The notes: generated from the sequence alone by a model not told the origin. Positions 1-6,450 are shown, numbered from the stretch's first letter. The stretch is 15,745 bases of DNA from Collinsella sp. AF02-46-1 (GCF_003465825.1 NZ_QSBV01000028.1:1-15745); one strand, 5' to 3'. Numbers and translations are program-made.

Positions 1-26
1 ACCTTGCCAAATAGGAGCGTCAGGAC

Positions 27-71
27 GCAAAGAGGCTCCGCCGCGCGAAGCGCGCAGCGGAGCCTCTTTGC
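27..71. terminator. Long GC-rich hairpin, probable bidirectional terminator after pta
   Basis: A perfect 15-bp stem (27-41 with 57-71) continues after one mismatch into five more pairs around a 3-nt loop. The outer end of the stem is A-rich on one side and TTT-containing on the other, so either strand ends with a short U run inside the stem. It lies 57 bp beyond the pta stop codon. There is no U tract beyond the stem, so termination is inferred from position and strength. Confidence 0.65.
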
Positions 72-127
72 ATGTCCGAGGACGTTTTCAGAGCTTTGCC
101 CTGCAGGGTCCCGAGGGGATATGTAAT

Positions 128-1108
128 CTATTCAGCCATCTGAGCCTGGACGGCGGTGATGGCTACGACACCCACGATGTCGTCGGCAGAGCAGCCGCGC
201 GACAGGTCGTTGACCGGCTTGGCGATGCCCTGCAGAATGGGGCCGTAAGCGTCGGCGCCGGCGAAGCGCTGGACCAGCTTGTAGCCGATGTTGCCGGCCT
301 CGAGGTCGGGGAACACGAGCACGTTGGCCTTACCGGCGACGGAGGAGCCGGGAGCCTTGAGCTGGGCGACGGTGGGGACGATAGCAGCATCGAGCTGCAG
401 GTCGCCGTCGATGGCGAGCTCGGGTGCCTTCTCCTTGCAGAACTTCACGGCCTCCTGGACCTTCTTGGCGACCTCGCCACCGGCGGAGCCCATGGTGGAG
501 TAGGAGAGCATGGCCACGTGCGGCTCAACATTGCCCATAAAGGTGGACCAGGAGTGGGCCGAGGCGATGGCGATCTCGGAGAGCTCGTCAGAGGACGGGT
601 TGATGTTGAGGCCGCAGTCGGCGAAGATCAGCGTACCGTCGGTGCCGAATTGCGGGGTGTCGGTGCACATCACGAAGAAGGCCGAGACCAGCTTGGTGCC
701 CGGGGCAGTCTTGAGGATCTGCAGCGCGGGGCGCAGGGTGTCGGCGGTGGAGTGGCAGGCACCGGAGACCAGGCCGTCGGCATCGCCCATCTTGACCATC
801 ATGGTGCCAAAGTAGGTGGCGTCCATCACCTGGGCACGAGCCTGCTCGATGGTAACGCCCTTCTTGGCGCGGAGCTCGGCAAACTTCTGTGCGTACTCCT
901 CGTGCTTCTCGGCATTGCGCGGGTCGATGACGGTGGCGCCGGGAACGTTGATCTCGTTGGGATCGCCCAGGATGACGATGTTGGCCAGGCCTTCTTCGAT
1001 GATCTTGTTTGCCGCGACGATGGTACGCGGATCCTCGCCCTCGGGCAGGACGATCGTCTTAAGGTCGGCCTTGGCGGCAGACTTCATACGGTTCAGGAAA
1101 TCGCTCAT
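128..1108 (-). CDS. pta: Phosphate acetyltransferase (phosphotransacetylase)
   Basis: This 326-residue protein interconverts acetyl-CoA plus phosphate with acetyl phosphate plus CoA. It is the cytoplasmic step before acetate kinase in fermentative ATP production, and a source of acetyl phosphate. The whole length matches the single PTA/PTB domain of short (class I) enzymes, without the N-terminal DRTGG and P-loop regions of the 700-residue enterobacterial form. Family hallmarks are the start VLPEGEDPRT, the block DGLVSGACHSTADTLRPAL, and NINPSSDELSEIA in the second half. The ATG at 1106-1108 is preceded by AAGGAG (1113-1118) at good spacing. Acetate kinase (ackA), often the partner, is not in the window; the strong hairpin at 27-71 suggests pta ends its own transcript here. 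Its 5' region is divergent from glf. Identification is secure from the protein sequence. Confidence 0.97.
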   Translation of the reverse strand: MSDFLNRMKSAAKADLKTIVLPEGEDPRTIVAANKIIEEGLANIVILGDPNEINVPGATVIDPRNAEKHEEYAQKFAELRAKKGVTIEQARAQVMDATYFGTMMVKMGDADGLVSGACHSTADTLRPALQILKTAPGTKLVSAFFVMCTDTPQFGTDGTLIFADCGLNINPSSDELSEIAIASAHSWSTFMGNVEPHVAMLSYSTMGSAGGEVAKKVQEAVKFCKEKAPELAIDGDLQLDAAIVPTVAQLKAPGSSVAGKANVLVFPDLEAGNIGYKLVQRFAGADAYGPILQGIAKPVNDLSRGCSADDIVGVVAITAVQAQMAE

Positions 1109-1160
1109 GATACTCCTTACAAGCGTTTCGCTAAGCTCCAGGCCCTCGGCTGTACACGAA

Positions 1161-1183
1161 TAAACCCGCTGCTAGCGGGTTTA
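1161..1183 (-). other. Perfect 10-bp hairpin in the pta leader
   Basis: The arms 1161-1170 and 1174-1183 are perfectly complementary (TAAACCCGCT / AGCGGGTTTA) around a 3-nt loop. If pta is transcribed from the -10 box at 1236-1241, this hairpin sits in its 5' leader about 50 nt before the start codon. It could be an attenuator, an mRNA-stability element or a relic terminator. A U run follows only within the arm (TTTA). Confidence 0.5.
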
Positions 1184-1232
1184 CCTTTCAATAATGTACG
1201 CCGCGGTGCTTGAGCTTTCCTTGTGTGGCAAG

Positions 1233-1261
1233 CTCATTATAGGACGCATTAGCGCTATAAT
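1233..1261 (+). promoter_or_regulatory. Candidate glf promoter
   Basis: A perfect TATAAT lies on the plus strand (1256-1261), about 80 bp before the glf start. The -35 position at 17-bp spacing (CTCATT) is poor. The two opposed -10 boxes are only 14 bp apart, so RNA polymerase could not occupy both promoters at once. Confidence 0.4.
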
Positions 1262-1264
1262 CGC
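1236..1264 (-). promoter_or_regulatory. Candidate pta promoter
   Basis: A perfect TATAAT lies on the minus strand (1236-1241). The -35 position at 17-bp spacing (1259-1264, GCGATT) is weak. It would give a leader of about 120 nt containing the 1161-1183 hairpin. It overlaps the opposing candidate promoter for glf. Confidence 0.4.
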
Positions 1265-1295
1265 TCTGATAAATATGTCTCGACGTATGTTCGAG

Positions 1296-1326
1296 AAAAA
1301 GCCCAGTTAAAAAGCGTGTGGCTTTT
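1296..1326 (+). other. Small hairpin just before the glf ribosome-binding site
   Basis: AAAAGCC (1297-1303) pairs with GGCTTTT (1320-1326), ending four bases before the Shine-Dalgarno sequence AAGGAG (1330-1335). It has a terminator-like T-rich right arm but only seven pairs and a 16-nt loop. It may modulate glf expression or be incidental. Confidence 0.3.
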
Positions 1327-1340
1327 GACAAGGAGTATCG

Positions 1341-2543
1341 ATGCAGATTACCTCAGGCCTGCCTGAAGGCTTTAATGCCGGTGCGTACGACATGATCGTT
1401 GTCGGCGCCGGTTATGCCGGTGCCGTTTGCGCCCGCCGTCTTGCCGAAACTATCGGCTATCGTGTTGCCGTTTTGGAACGTCGCGGCCACATCGCGGGTA
1501 ATGCCTACGACTGCACTGACGAGGCCGGAATCCTGGTCCACGAGTACGGTCCGCACATCTATCACACTTTTAATGAGCGCGTCCATAACTTCCTGTCGCG
1601 CTTTACCAAGTGGACGGACTACCAGCACAAGGTGCTCGCCAACATCAACGGCACCCTCATGCCCGTACCCTTTAACCATGCGAGCCTCAAGCTCGCCTTT
1701 GGCGATGAGCGCGGCGAGGAGCTGTATCAGAAGCTCGTGGAGACCTTTGGCAAGGACGTCAAGGTGCCCATTATGGAGCTGCGCAAGAAGAACGACCCGG
1801 ATCTTGCCGAGGTCGCCGATTATGTCTATGAGAACGTCTTTTTGCATTACACCATGAAGCAGTGGGGCCAGACGCCCGACCAGATCGACCCCTCGATCAC
1901 CGGCCGCGTTCCCGTCTTTGTGGGCGATGACGATCGCTACTTCCCGCAGGCTCCTTTCCAGGGCATGCCGCAGGACGGCTATACCGCGCTGTTCGAGCAT
2001 ATGCTCGATCACGATCTGATCGACGTATTCTGTGACGTAGACGCCCGTGACCTCTTTGAAATCGACGAGACCACCGTCAAGATCGACGGCAAGGTCTATG
2101 GCGGCGAGATCGTCTACACCGGTCCGCTCGACGAGCTATTCAACCTCGACCTGGGCGCGCTGCCGTACCGCACGCTCGATATGAAGTTCGAGACGCTCGA
2201 TATGGACCAGTTCCAGCCCGTGGGCACCGTCAACTACACCACGAGCGAGGACTATACGCGCATCACCGAGTTCAAGAACATGACTGGTCAGGTCCTGCCC
2301 GGCAAGACCACCATCATGAAGGAGTACTCCAAGGCCTATACGCCCGGCTCGGGCGAGACGCCGTACTACGCCATTCTTGAGCCCGAGAACCGTGAGCTCT
2401 ATGAGCGCTATCTTGAGCGCGTCCAGAACCTGACGAACTTCCACCCGGTGGGTCGTCTGGCCGAGTATCGTTACTACGATATGGACGCCGTGACCAATTC
2501 TGCCCTCGATCTTTCGGATGAGATTATCGCCTGCCATGCATAA
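1341..2543 (+). CDS. glf: UDP-galactopyranose mutase
   Basis: This 400-residue flavoenzyme converts UDP-galactopyranose to UDP-galactofuranose, the donor for galactofuranose in surface polysaccharides. The N-terminal FAD-binding Rossmann motif GAGYAG is at residues 22-27, after a 16-residue lead. Family blocks follow: HEYGPHIYHTFNERV, then DDDRYFPQAPFQGMPQDGYT in the substrate-binding domain, and TRITEFKNMTG plus a TPYYAI block near the C-terminus. The usual EFKH is EFKN here. Length fits bacterial Glf (about 370-400). The ATG at 1341 has AAGGAG five bases upstream. The following glycosyltransferase overlaps its end, so the two are co-transcribed and translationally coupled. T-ending codons (GGT, GTT, CGT) are common here, unlike in the sugar operon downstream. 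Confidence 0.95.
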   Translation: MQITSGLPEGFNAGAYDMIVVGAGYAGAVCARRLAETIGYRVAVLERRGHIAGNAYDCTDEAGILVHEYGPHIYHTFNERVHNFLSRFTKWTDYQHKVLANINGTLMPVPFNHASLKLAFGDERGEELYQKLVETFGKDVKVPIMELRKKNDPDLAEVADYVYENVFLHYTMKQWGQTPDQIDPSITGRVPVFVGDDDRYFPQAPFQGMPQDGYTALFEHMLDHDLIDVFCDVDARDLFEIDETTVKIDGKVYGGEIVYTGPLDELFNLDLGALPYRTLDMKFETLDMDQFQPVGTVNYTTSEDYTRITEFKNMTGQVLPGKTTIMKEYSKAYTPGSGETPYYAILEPENRELYERYLERVQNLTNFHPVGRLAEYRYYDMDAVTNSALDLSDEIIACHA

Positions 2544-3567
2544 AGTCATAACATTCGGTATTCCCTCGTATAACGCCGCCAAGGACATGGACCATTGCAT
2601 CACCTCCATCTTGGAGGGGAGCAATTACGCCACCGATATCGAGATTATCGTGGTGGACGACGGCTCCAAGGACGAGACGGCCGCCAAGGCCGACGAGTGG
2701 GAGGCCCGTTATCCTGGAATCATCCGCGCGGTGCACCAGGAGAATGGCGGTCACGGTATTGCCGTCCTTTCGGGTCTGCGCGAGGCGCAGGGCACCTACT
2801 ACAAGGTTGTCGACTCGGACGACTGGCTTGACGGCGCTGCCCTTTCGACCATGCTGTCGATTCTGCGTGGCTTTGAGGAGCGCGACCAGCGCGTTGACCT
2901 GTTTATCTCGAACTACGTGTACGAGAAGGTTTACGAGGGCACGCATACCGCTATCGGTTACAAATTTGCCCTGCCGCGCAAAAAGATCTTTTCCTGGGAT
3001 CAGATCGGTCATTTCCGCCTGGACCAGAACCTACTCATGCACAGCCTGTGCTATCGCACGGATGTGCTGCGCGAGTCCAACCTTCCCATGCCGCCGCACA
3101 CGTTCTATGTGGACAACATCTACGCCTACGTGCCGCTGCCGCGTTGCAAGACCATGTACTACGCCGACATCGACCTCTACCGCTACTTTATCGGTCGCGA
3201 AGGTCAGAGCGTCAACGAGGCAACGATGGTCAAGCGTCTGGACCAGCAGTTCCGTGTTACGCGTATCATGATGGAGTCGTACCACCTGTACAGCGATGTT
3301 GAGTCGTCGCGTCTGCGTTCGTACATGATGGGCTACTTCACCATGATGATGGCGATCTGCTCGGTGCTCACCAAGCTTTCCGAGGAAGATTGCGCCGACG
3401 AGCGCCTAAAGACGCTGTGGAATGATTTGAAGGCCTACGACGAGCGCATGTATCGTCGTGCCCGCTACGGCGTGGTCGGCTTCTTCACCAACCTGCGCGG
3501 ACGGGCCGGAGACAAAACCACACTCGGCCTATACCGTCTTGCCTCAAAGATCTTCAAATTCAACTAG
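2536..3567 (+). CDS. Family 2 glycosyltransferase, partner of glf
   Basis: This 343-residue protein has a GT-A fold of glycosyltransferase family 2. The N-terminus ITFGIPSYN starts the nucleotide-binding strand. VVDDGSKDET (DDGS at 41-44) and the DxD-type metal/donor motif DSDDWLD (93-98) are present. The C-terminal half is helical and charged with no clear membrane segment, so it is probably a peripheral cytoplasmic enzyme. I chose the ATG at 2536, which overlaps the glf stop by 8 bases. An in-frame ATG at 2518 would add six residues; neither has a strong Shine-Dalgarno, which fits coupling to glf. Adjacency to glf suggests a galactofuranosyl or other sugar transfer in surface-glycan assembly, but donor and acceptor cannot be read from sequence. 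The last codons (YRLASKIFKFN) recur as an inverted vestige at 3715-3783. Confidence 0.93.
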   Translation: MHKVITFGIPSYNAAKDMDHCITSILEGSNYATDIEIIVVDDGSKDETAAKADEWEARYPGIIRAVHQENGGHGIAVLSGLREAQGTYYKVVDSDDWLDGAALSTMLSILRGFEERDQRVDLFISNYVYEKVYEGTHTAIGYKFALPRKKIFSWDQIGHFRLDQNLLMHSLCYRTDVLRESNLPMPPHTFYVDNIYAYVPLPRCKTMYYADIDLYRYFIGREGQSVNEATMVKRLDQQFRVTRIMMESYHLYSDVESSRLRSYMMGYFTMMMAICSVLTKLSEEDCADERLKTLWNDLKAYDERMYRRARYGVVGFFTNLRGRAGDKTTLGLYRLASKIFKFN

Positions 3568-3589
3568 CACAGAAACGCACGGGTAACGG

Positions 3590-3698
3590 GGACCCCTGGT
3601 CCTTAACTTGCTACTTCGGACAGTCCTGCGCAAGACGGAGGCGCCACTGGCGCCTCCTTTGCGTGCGGAACTCGTATCAAGTTAAGGACCAGGGGTCC
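3590..3698. repeat. 21-bp perfect inverted repeat around a terminator
   Basis: Arms 3590-3610 and 3678-3698 are perfectly complementary (21 of 21). They begin GGACCCCTGG and end TTAACTTG toward the centre. They enclose 67 bp containing a GC hairpin. No flanking target duplication is visible, so it may be a folded bidirectional terminator or a miniature element. Confidence 0.8.
3629..3663. terminator. Bidirectional terminator-like hairpin
   Basis: GGAGGCGCC (3637-3645) pairs with GGCGCCTCC (3649-3657) around loop ACT. An outer CGCAA (3629-3633) pairs with TTGCG (3659-3663). The hairpin is about 70 bp after the glycosyltransferase stop and is followed by TTTG. It is the likely terminator of the glf-glycosyltransferase unit. 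Confidence 0.6.
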
Positions 3699-3714
3699 TC
3701 TGCTATGTCTTGCT

Positions 3715-3783
3715 TTATGTCAGACGGCTGAATTTGAAGATCTTGGACGCGCGGTACACAGGGGCCTGGGCTGAAAAGAATCT
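3715..3783 (-). pseudogene. Vestigial C-terminus of a second, convergent glycosyltransferase
   Basis: Read on the minus strand from 3783, 23 codons end in TAA at 3715-3717 and spell RFFSAQAPVYRASKIFKFSRLT. The core YRASKIFKF matches the end of the intact neighbour (YRLASKIFKFN) with one residue missing. No start or catalytic region exists upstream; the sequence runs directly into the unrelated inverted repeat at 3792. I read this as the last remains of a paralogous family 2 glycosyltransferase once facing the intact one. The match is short, so a simple inverted duplication of the neighbour's end is the alternative. Confidence 0.5.
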
Positions 3784-3791
3784 GGTTGGTA

Positions 3792-3916
3792 GGTTGCCCG
3801 GTGGGGTTTGGTTATGTTTGTCGCGAGTTCCGCACGAGCCGAAGAGCACTTAATGTGCTCTTCGTGCGAGCCGGGACTGTAGAGCAGCAAACATAACCAA
3901 ACCCCACCGGGCAACC
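3792..3916. repeat. 29-bp perfect inverted repeat with inner hairpin
   Basis: Arms 3792-3820 and 3888-3916 are perfectly complementary over 29 bases, beginning GGTTGCCCGG. The 67-bp centre holds a second hairpin, GAAGAGCAC (3841-3849) with GTGCTCTTC (3855-3863). The whole 125-bp unit could form a cruciform or a long RNA stem. It ends 12 bp from the stop codon of the P1 peptidase, so it may serve as that gene's 3' terminator or be a miniature mobile element. No target-site duplication is evident. Confidence 0.85.
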
Positions 3917-3928
3917 GGACGAGCTAGT

Positions 3929-4930
3929 TTACTTTGCGGCGCCGGGTATGCCGTGGGAGGTTTTGGCGTTTTTGGCTCCGTTTACGATGGCGGTCTGTAG
4001 GGCCCTTACGGCGAGCATGCCCAGCAGGTCTAGGGGAACGGCAGCGCTTGCCTGGGCGCCCAGTTTGCCGCTGGCAAGGGTGTAGATGGTGTCGCCGTCG
4101 TTGGTGGTGTGTGTGGGGCGGATGGCGTGCGCATAGGCGTCTGCCGCCATCTGGGAGACCTTGGTGGCCTGAGCTTTAGTGAGCTCAACGTTGGTGACGA
4201 TGCAGCTGATGGTGGTGTTGGTGCGGTCGAGCGGCATTTGCATGGAGCCGGCGGCGGCAAAGGCTGCGAGCTCCATGTCGACGATCTGGTCGCTATCTGC
4301 TGCGGCGCGCATACCAGCGACCCATTCGCCGGTGAAGGGGTCGACGACATTGCCGCAGGCGTTGACCGAGACCACGGCACCCACCTTAACAGGGCCGAGT
4401 GCCACGGCGGCAGCGCCTAGGCCGGCCTTCATGCAGGTGGCGGGGCCCATGAGCTTGCCCACGGTGGCACCGGTGCCGGCACCTACATTGCCCTGCTCGA
4501 GCGTGGTGGGGGTGTTGTCGAGCGCCTCGCGCACGGCGGAGATGCCAGCCTCAATGTCGGGGCGTACGGCGGGGTCGCCAAAGGCGAGGTCGAAGATGCA
4601 GCTGGAGCACACGATAGGCACCTGCGTGGGGCCGACGGGAAGGCCGATGCCGCGGCTCTCAAGCTCGCGAGCGACGCCGCTTGCGGCCTCCAGGCCAAAG
4701 GCCGATCCGCCCGAAAGGCAGACGGCGTGGACCTTGTCGACGGTGTTCTCGGGACGCAGCAGGTCGGTTTCGCGCGATGCCGGGGCACCGCCGCGAACGT
4801 CAACGCCGCCGGTGGCGCCCTCGGGTGCCACGATTACGGTGCAACCGGTGCCGGCCTCCTCGTCCGTGTAGTTGCCAAGGCAAAAGCCATCGACATCGCA
4901 AACGTCAATGGCCTCAAGCAGTGTATCCAT
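3929..4930 (-). CDS. P1 family (DmpA/NylC-like) autoprocessing peptidase
   Basis: This 333-residue protein belongs to the P1/S58 family of N-terminal-nucleophile hydrolases, which includes DmpA-type aminopeptidases and NylC-type amide hydrolases. Conserved blocks are CLSGGSAFGLEAASGV (71-86), EQGNVGAGTGATVGK (145-159), the KAGLG turn, VKVGAVVSVNACGNVVDP, and TNTTISCIVTNVELTKAQ (237-254). By analogy with NylC, cleavage should fall between Asn238 and Thr239, freeing Thr239 as nucleophile and giving about 25-kDa and 10-kDa chains. No signal peptide is seen, so it is probably cytoplasmic. The natural substrate (beta-peptides, D-amino-acid peptides or cyclic amides) cannot be deduced. AGGAGT lies six bases before the ATG. 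It follows maf by 101 bp across two hairpins, so it may be in the same operon or separately transcribed. Confidence 0.92.
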   Translation of the reverse strand: MDTLLEAIDVCDVDGFCLGNYTDEEAGTGCTVIVAPEGATGGVDVRGGAPASRETDLLRPENTVDKVHAVCLSGGSAFGLEAASGVARELESRGIGLPVGPTQVPIVCSSCIFDLAFGDPAVRPDIEAGISAVREALDNTPTTLEQGNVGAGTGATVGKLMGPATCMKAGLGAAAVALGPVKVGAVVSVNACGNVVDPFTGEWVAGMRAAADSDQIVDMELAAFAAAGSMQMPLDRTNTTISCIVTNVELTKAQATKVSQMAADAYAHAIRPTHTTNDGDTIYTLASGKLGAQASAAVPLDLLGMLAVRALQTAIVNGAKNAKTSHGIPGAAK

Positions 4931-4953
4931 GTTTTACTCCTATCGGTTTTCCG

Positions 4954-4970
4954 CCGGGCCTTATGCCCGG
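4954..4970 (-). other. Short hairpin in the P1 peptidase leader
   Basis: CCGGGC (4954-4959) pairs with GCCCGG (4965-4970) around a 5-nt loop, about 13 bp before the Shine-Dalgarno of the P1 peptidase. It may be part of the intercistronic structure between maf and this gene. Confidence 0.4.
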
Positions 4971-5000
4971 TCGGGATCCGTACGGTACGCCGAAATTGTA

Positions 5001-5023
5001 GGCGCTGGGGGATACCCAGCGCC
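5001..5023 (-). terminator. Hairpin after maf, possible terminator
   Basis: GGCGCTGGG (5001-5009) pairs perfectly with CCCAGCGCC (5015-5023), nine base pairs around loop GGATA. It starts 9 bp beyond the maf stop. On the minus strand it is followed by TACAATTTC, a poor U tract, so partial termination or mRNA processing is as likely as full termination. Confidence 0.5.
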
Positions 5024-5031
5024 AGATGCAA

Positions 5032-5613
5032 TTACGAGAGTTTTTGAATCGCGCGCGCGACGCGGGCGATGGGTAGGCCCACCACGTTATAGAAGTCGCC
5101 CGAAATATCGTGCACGAGCATGCGTCCTCCTGTGCCCTGAATGCCGTAGGCGCCGGCCTTGTCCATGGGCTCACCCGAGGCGACATAGTGCTCGATCTGC
5201 TCGTCGGTGAGCTCGTAGAACGTCACGTCGGTCACATCGACAAAGGACAGGCTCTCGGCGGAATGCGGAGCCGTGGCGTCGCCTGCCTTAACGATGCAGA
5301 CGCCGGTTGCGACCTGGTGCGTGCGGCCCGAAAGCTCACGGAGCATGGTACACGCCTCGTTCTCGGTTGCCGGCTTGCCCAGAATCTTGCCGTCAAAGGT
5401 GACGATGGTGTCGGCCGCGACCGTCAGCTCATTGGGCTCGGCATGCTCGGCGGCAACGGCGGCGGCTTTGGCGCGTGCTAAGCGTTCAACGAGCGTAAGT
5501 GGGGCCTCGCCATCAAATGGCGTTTCGTCGATATCGGCAGGAATGATGCGAATGTCATAGCCCGCCTCGCGCATCAGCTCGATGCGGCGCGGTGATTGCG
5601 AGGCCAAAATCAT
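5032..5613 (-). CDS. maf: Maf family nucleoside triphosphate pyrophosphatase
   Basis: This 193-residue protein hydrolyses non-canonical or modified nucleoside triphosphates to the monophosphate and pyrophosphate, cleaning the nucleotide pool; Maf is also linked to septum formation. It starts directly with the family motif ILASQSPRR (2-10). VAADTIV with the catalytic Asp is at about 65-71, followed by ILGKP and the block SGEPMDKAGAYGIQG near 146-160, then GDFYNVVGLP. The DKAGAYGIQG form resembles the YhdE (dTTP/UTP) group rather than the YceF (m7GTP) group; this assignment is by motif only. Its ATG overlaps the DJ-1 gene's TGA as ATGA, so translation is coupled. Length is normal. Confidence 0.95.
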   Translation of the reverse strand: MILASQSPRRIELMREAGYDIRIIPADIDETPFDGEAPLTLVERLARAKAAAVAAEHAEPNELTVAADTIVTFDGKILGKPATENEACTMLRELSGRTHQVATGVCIVKAGDATAPHSAESLSFVDVTDVTFYELTDEQIEHYVASGEPMDKAGAYGIQGTGGRMLVHDISGDFYNVVGLPIARVARAIQKLS

Positions 5614-6152
5614 AGCTGAATGCCCTCGGCAACCTTCTCGACAGCCTTGTCGCCGGCGAGCGTGCGCAGCAGCTCAAGCGCAAAGGGGAGCGACTGGGCC
5701 ATGCCGCTGGCGGTGATGATGTTGCCGTCTTGCGTAACCTTCTCGCCGGTATAGGCGCCTTCGGGGAAGCTCTTCTCAAAGCCAGGGAAGCACGTGGCGT
5801 GGCGCCCCTCGAGCAGGTCGAGCTCACCCAGGATAAACGGGGCGGCGCAGATGGCGGCGACGTGTTTGGCGGCGGCGAACTCGCAGACCACGTCGCAGAC
5901 GCGCTGGTCGGCACGCAGGTTGGTGGCGCCGGGCAGGCCGCCAGGTAGCACGACGCAGTCGTACTCGTCAAAGTTGATCTCGTCAAAGAGCGCATCGCAG
6001 GTCACGGGAATCTGCAGCGAGCTTACGACCTCGCGCGTGGGCATGATCGAGACAAGCGTGGCGCGCACGCCGCCGCGACGCATGACATCGACCATGGTCA
6101 GGCATTCAATAGTTTCAAAGCCATCGGCGGCGAGAACGGCAACGCTGGGCAT
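5610..6152 (-). CDS. DJ-1/PfpI family protein
   Basis: This 180-residue protein of the DJ-1/ThiJ/PfpI superfamily has a flavodoxin-like fold. Family members act as glyoxalase/deglycase-type or chaperone proteins in carbonyl and oxidative stress. The nucleophile-elbow cysteine is in AAICAAPFILGE (Cys102), and the conserved acid that tunes it is Glu16 in GFETIE. VVLPGGLPGATNL (67-79) and the late ITASGMAQS block fit the DJ-1/YajL branch. I start at 6152 because AAAGGA lies six bases upstream; two in-frame ATGs at 6167 and 6176 would place that site inside the gene. It is the first gene of a coupled pair with maf. The precise substrate is unknown. Confidence 0.92.
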   Translation of the reverse strand: MPSVAVLAADGFETIECLTMVDVMRRGGVRATLVSIMPTREVVSSLQIPVTCDALFDEINFDEYDCVVLPGGLPGATNLRADQRVCDVVCEFAAAKHVAAICAAPFILGELDLLEGRHATCFPGFEKSFPEGAYTGEKVTQDGNIITASGMAQSLPFALELLRTLAGDKAVEKVAEGIQL

Positions 6153-6188
6153 GAGGGTTCCTTTCATAGGCGGCATACAATTAGCCGT

Positions 6189-6217
6189 CTTATACCCCGA
6201 AGACCTCCGCTTGCCAC
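6189..6217 (-). promoter_or_regulatory. Candidate promoter for the DJ-1-maf unit
   Basis: On the minus strand TATAAG (6189-6194) lies about 37 bp before the DJ-1 start, with GTGGCA (6212-6217) at 17-bp spacing, four of six matches to TTGACA. This is a weak match but well placed. Confidence 0.35.
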
Positions 6218-6281
6218 GCTTGATTTCCCAATGTTTAAAATAGCCCCGTCCGAATTAGCTACCCCCACCCATCCTCAACAA

Positions 6282-6336
6282 TCTCAATCTGTAACATCCA
6301 TCGACCAAAACTAGCCCCAACTGTTACAGATCGAGA
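6282..6336. repeat. Dispersed-type palindrome with ATCTGTAACA arms
   Basis: ATCTGTAACA (6287-6296) pairs with TGTTACAGAT (6322-6331). After one mismatch, TCTC (6282-6285) pairs with GAGA (6333-6336). The 25-nt centre contains AAAACTAGCCCC, and a related AAAATAGCCCC occurs at 6237-6247. The form resembles intergenic palindromic repeats or a large operator. It lies upstream of both DJ-1 and the sugar operon. Confidence 0.6.
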
Positions 6337-6420
6337 CAGTCCCCAACAGCACCGCCCCGTTCGGGGAAACGACCGCTACAGGTACGGCGGGCAGAGGCTC
6401 ACTTTTTTCTTCGGTTTTTC

Positions 6421-6450
6421 TTGACGGAATCTCACCTGTTGTAGTACTTT
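6421..6450 (+). promoter_or_regulatory. Candidate promoter of the beta-glucoside operon
   Basis: TTGACG (6421-6426) is followed after 18 bp by TACTTT (6445-6450), fitting the TANNNT pattern. A T-rich stretch precedes it. Transcription would start near 6457 and run into the terminator at 6500, giving a short leader before the first gene at 6653. Confidence 0.5.

Larger units (their letters stand above)
3547..3744. repeat. Inverted duplication of the glycosyltransferase 3' end
   Basis: Arms 3547-3562 and 3729-3744 are a perfect 16-bp inverted repeat (AAGATCTTCAAATTCA on the plus strand). About 27-30 diverged bases inward, a second perfect 21-bp pair follows (3590-3610 with 3678-3698). Matching order and near-equal spacing in both arms suggest one ancient inverted duplication of about 65 bp per arm. 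It is centred on the hairpin at 3637-3657. Confidence 0.75.
3568..3928. other. Palindrome-rich gap between convergent genes
   Basis: This 361-bp gap between the convergent glycosyltransferase and P1 peptidase holds no intact gene. It is almost filled by the two inverted-repeat units (3590-3698 and 3792-3916), the terminator hairpin and the glycosyltransferase vestige. A 13-bp inverted match also links the two units (3662-3674 with 3824-3836). Confidence 0.8.

Noticed and set aside
68..1213. A 381-codon plus-strand open frame opposite pta
   Set aside because: It is antisense to a clearly identified enzyme, has a repetitive Gly/Val/Asp composition and no family resemblance. It reflects the C/G-ending codons of pta.
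3720..3914. A 64-codon minus-strand frame through the inverted repeats
   Set aside because: It lies within the palindromic DNA, has no family resemblance, and is in a different frame from the glycosyltransferase vestige.
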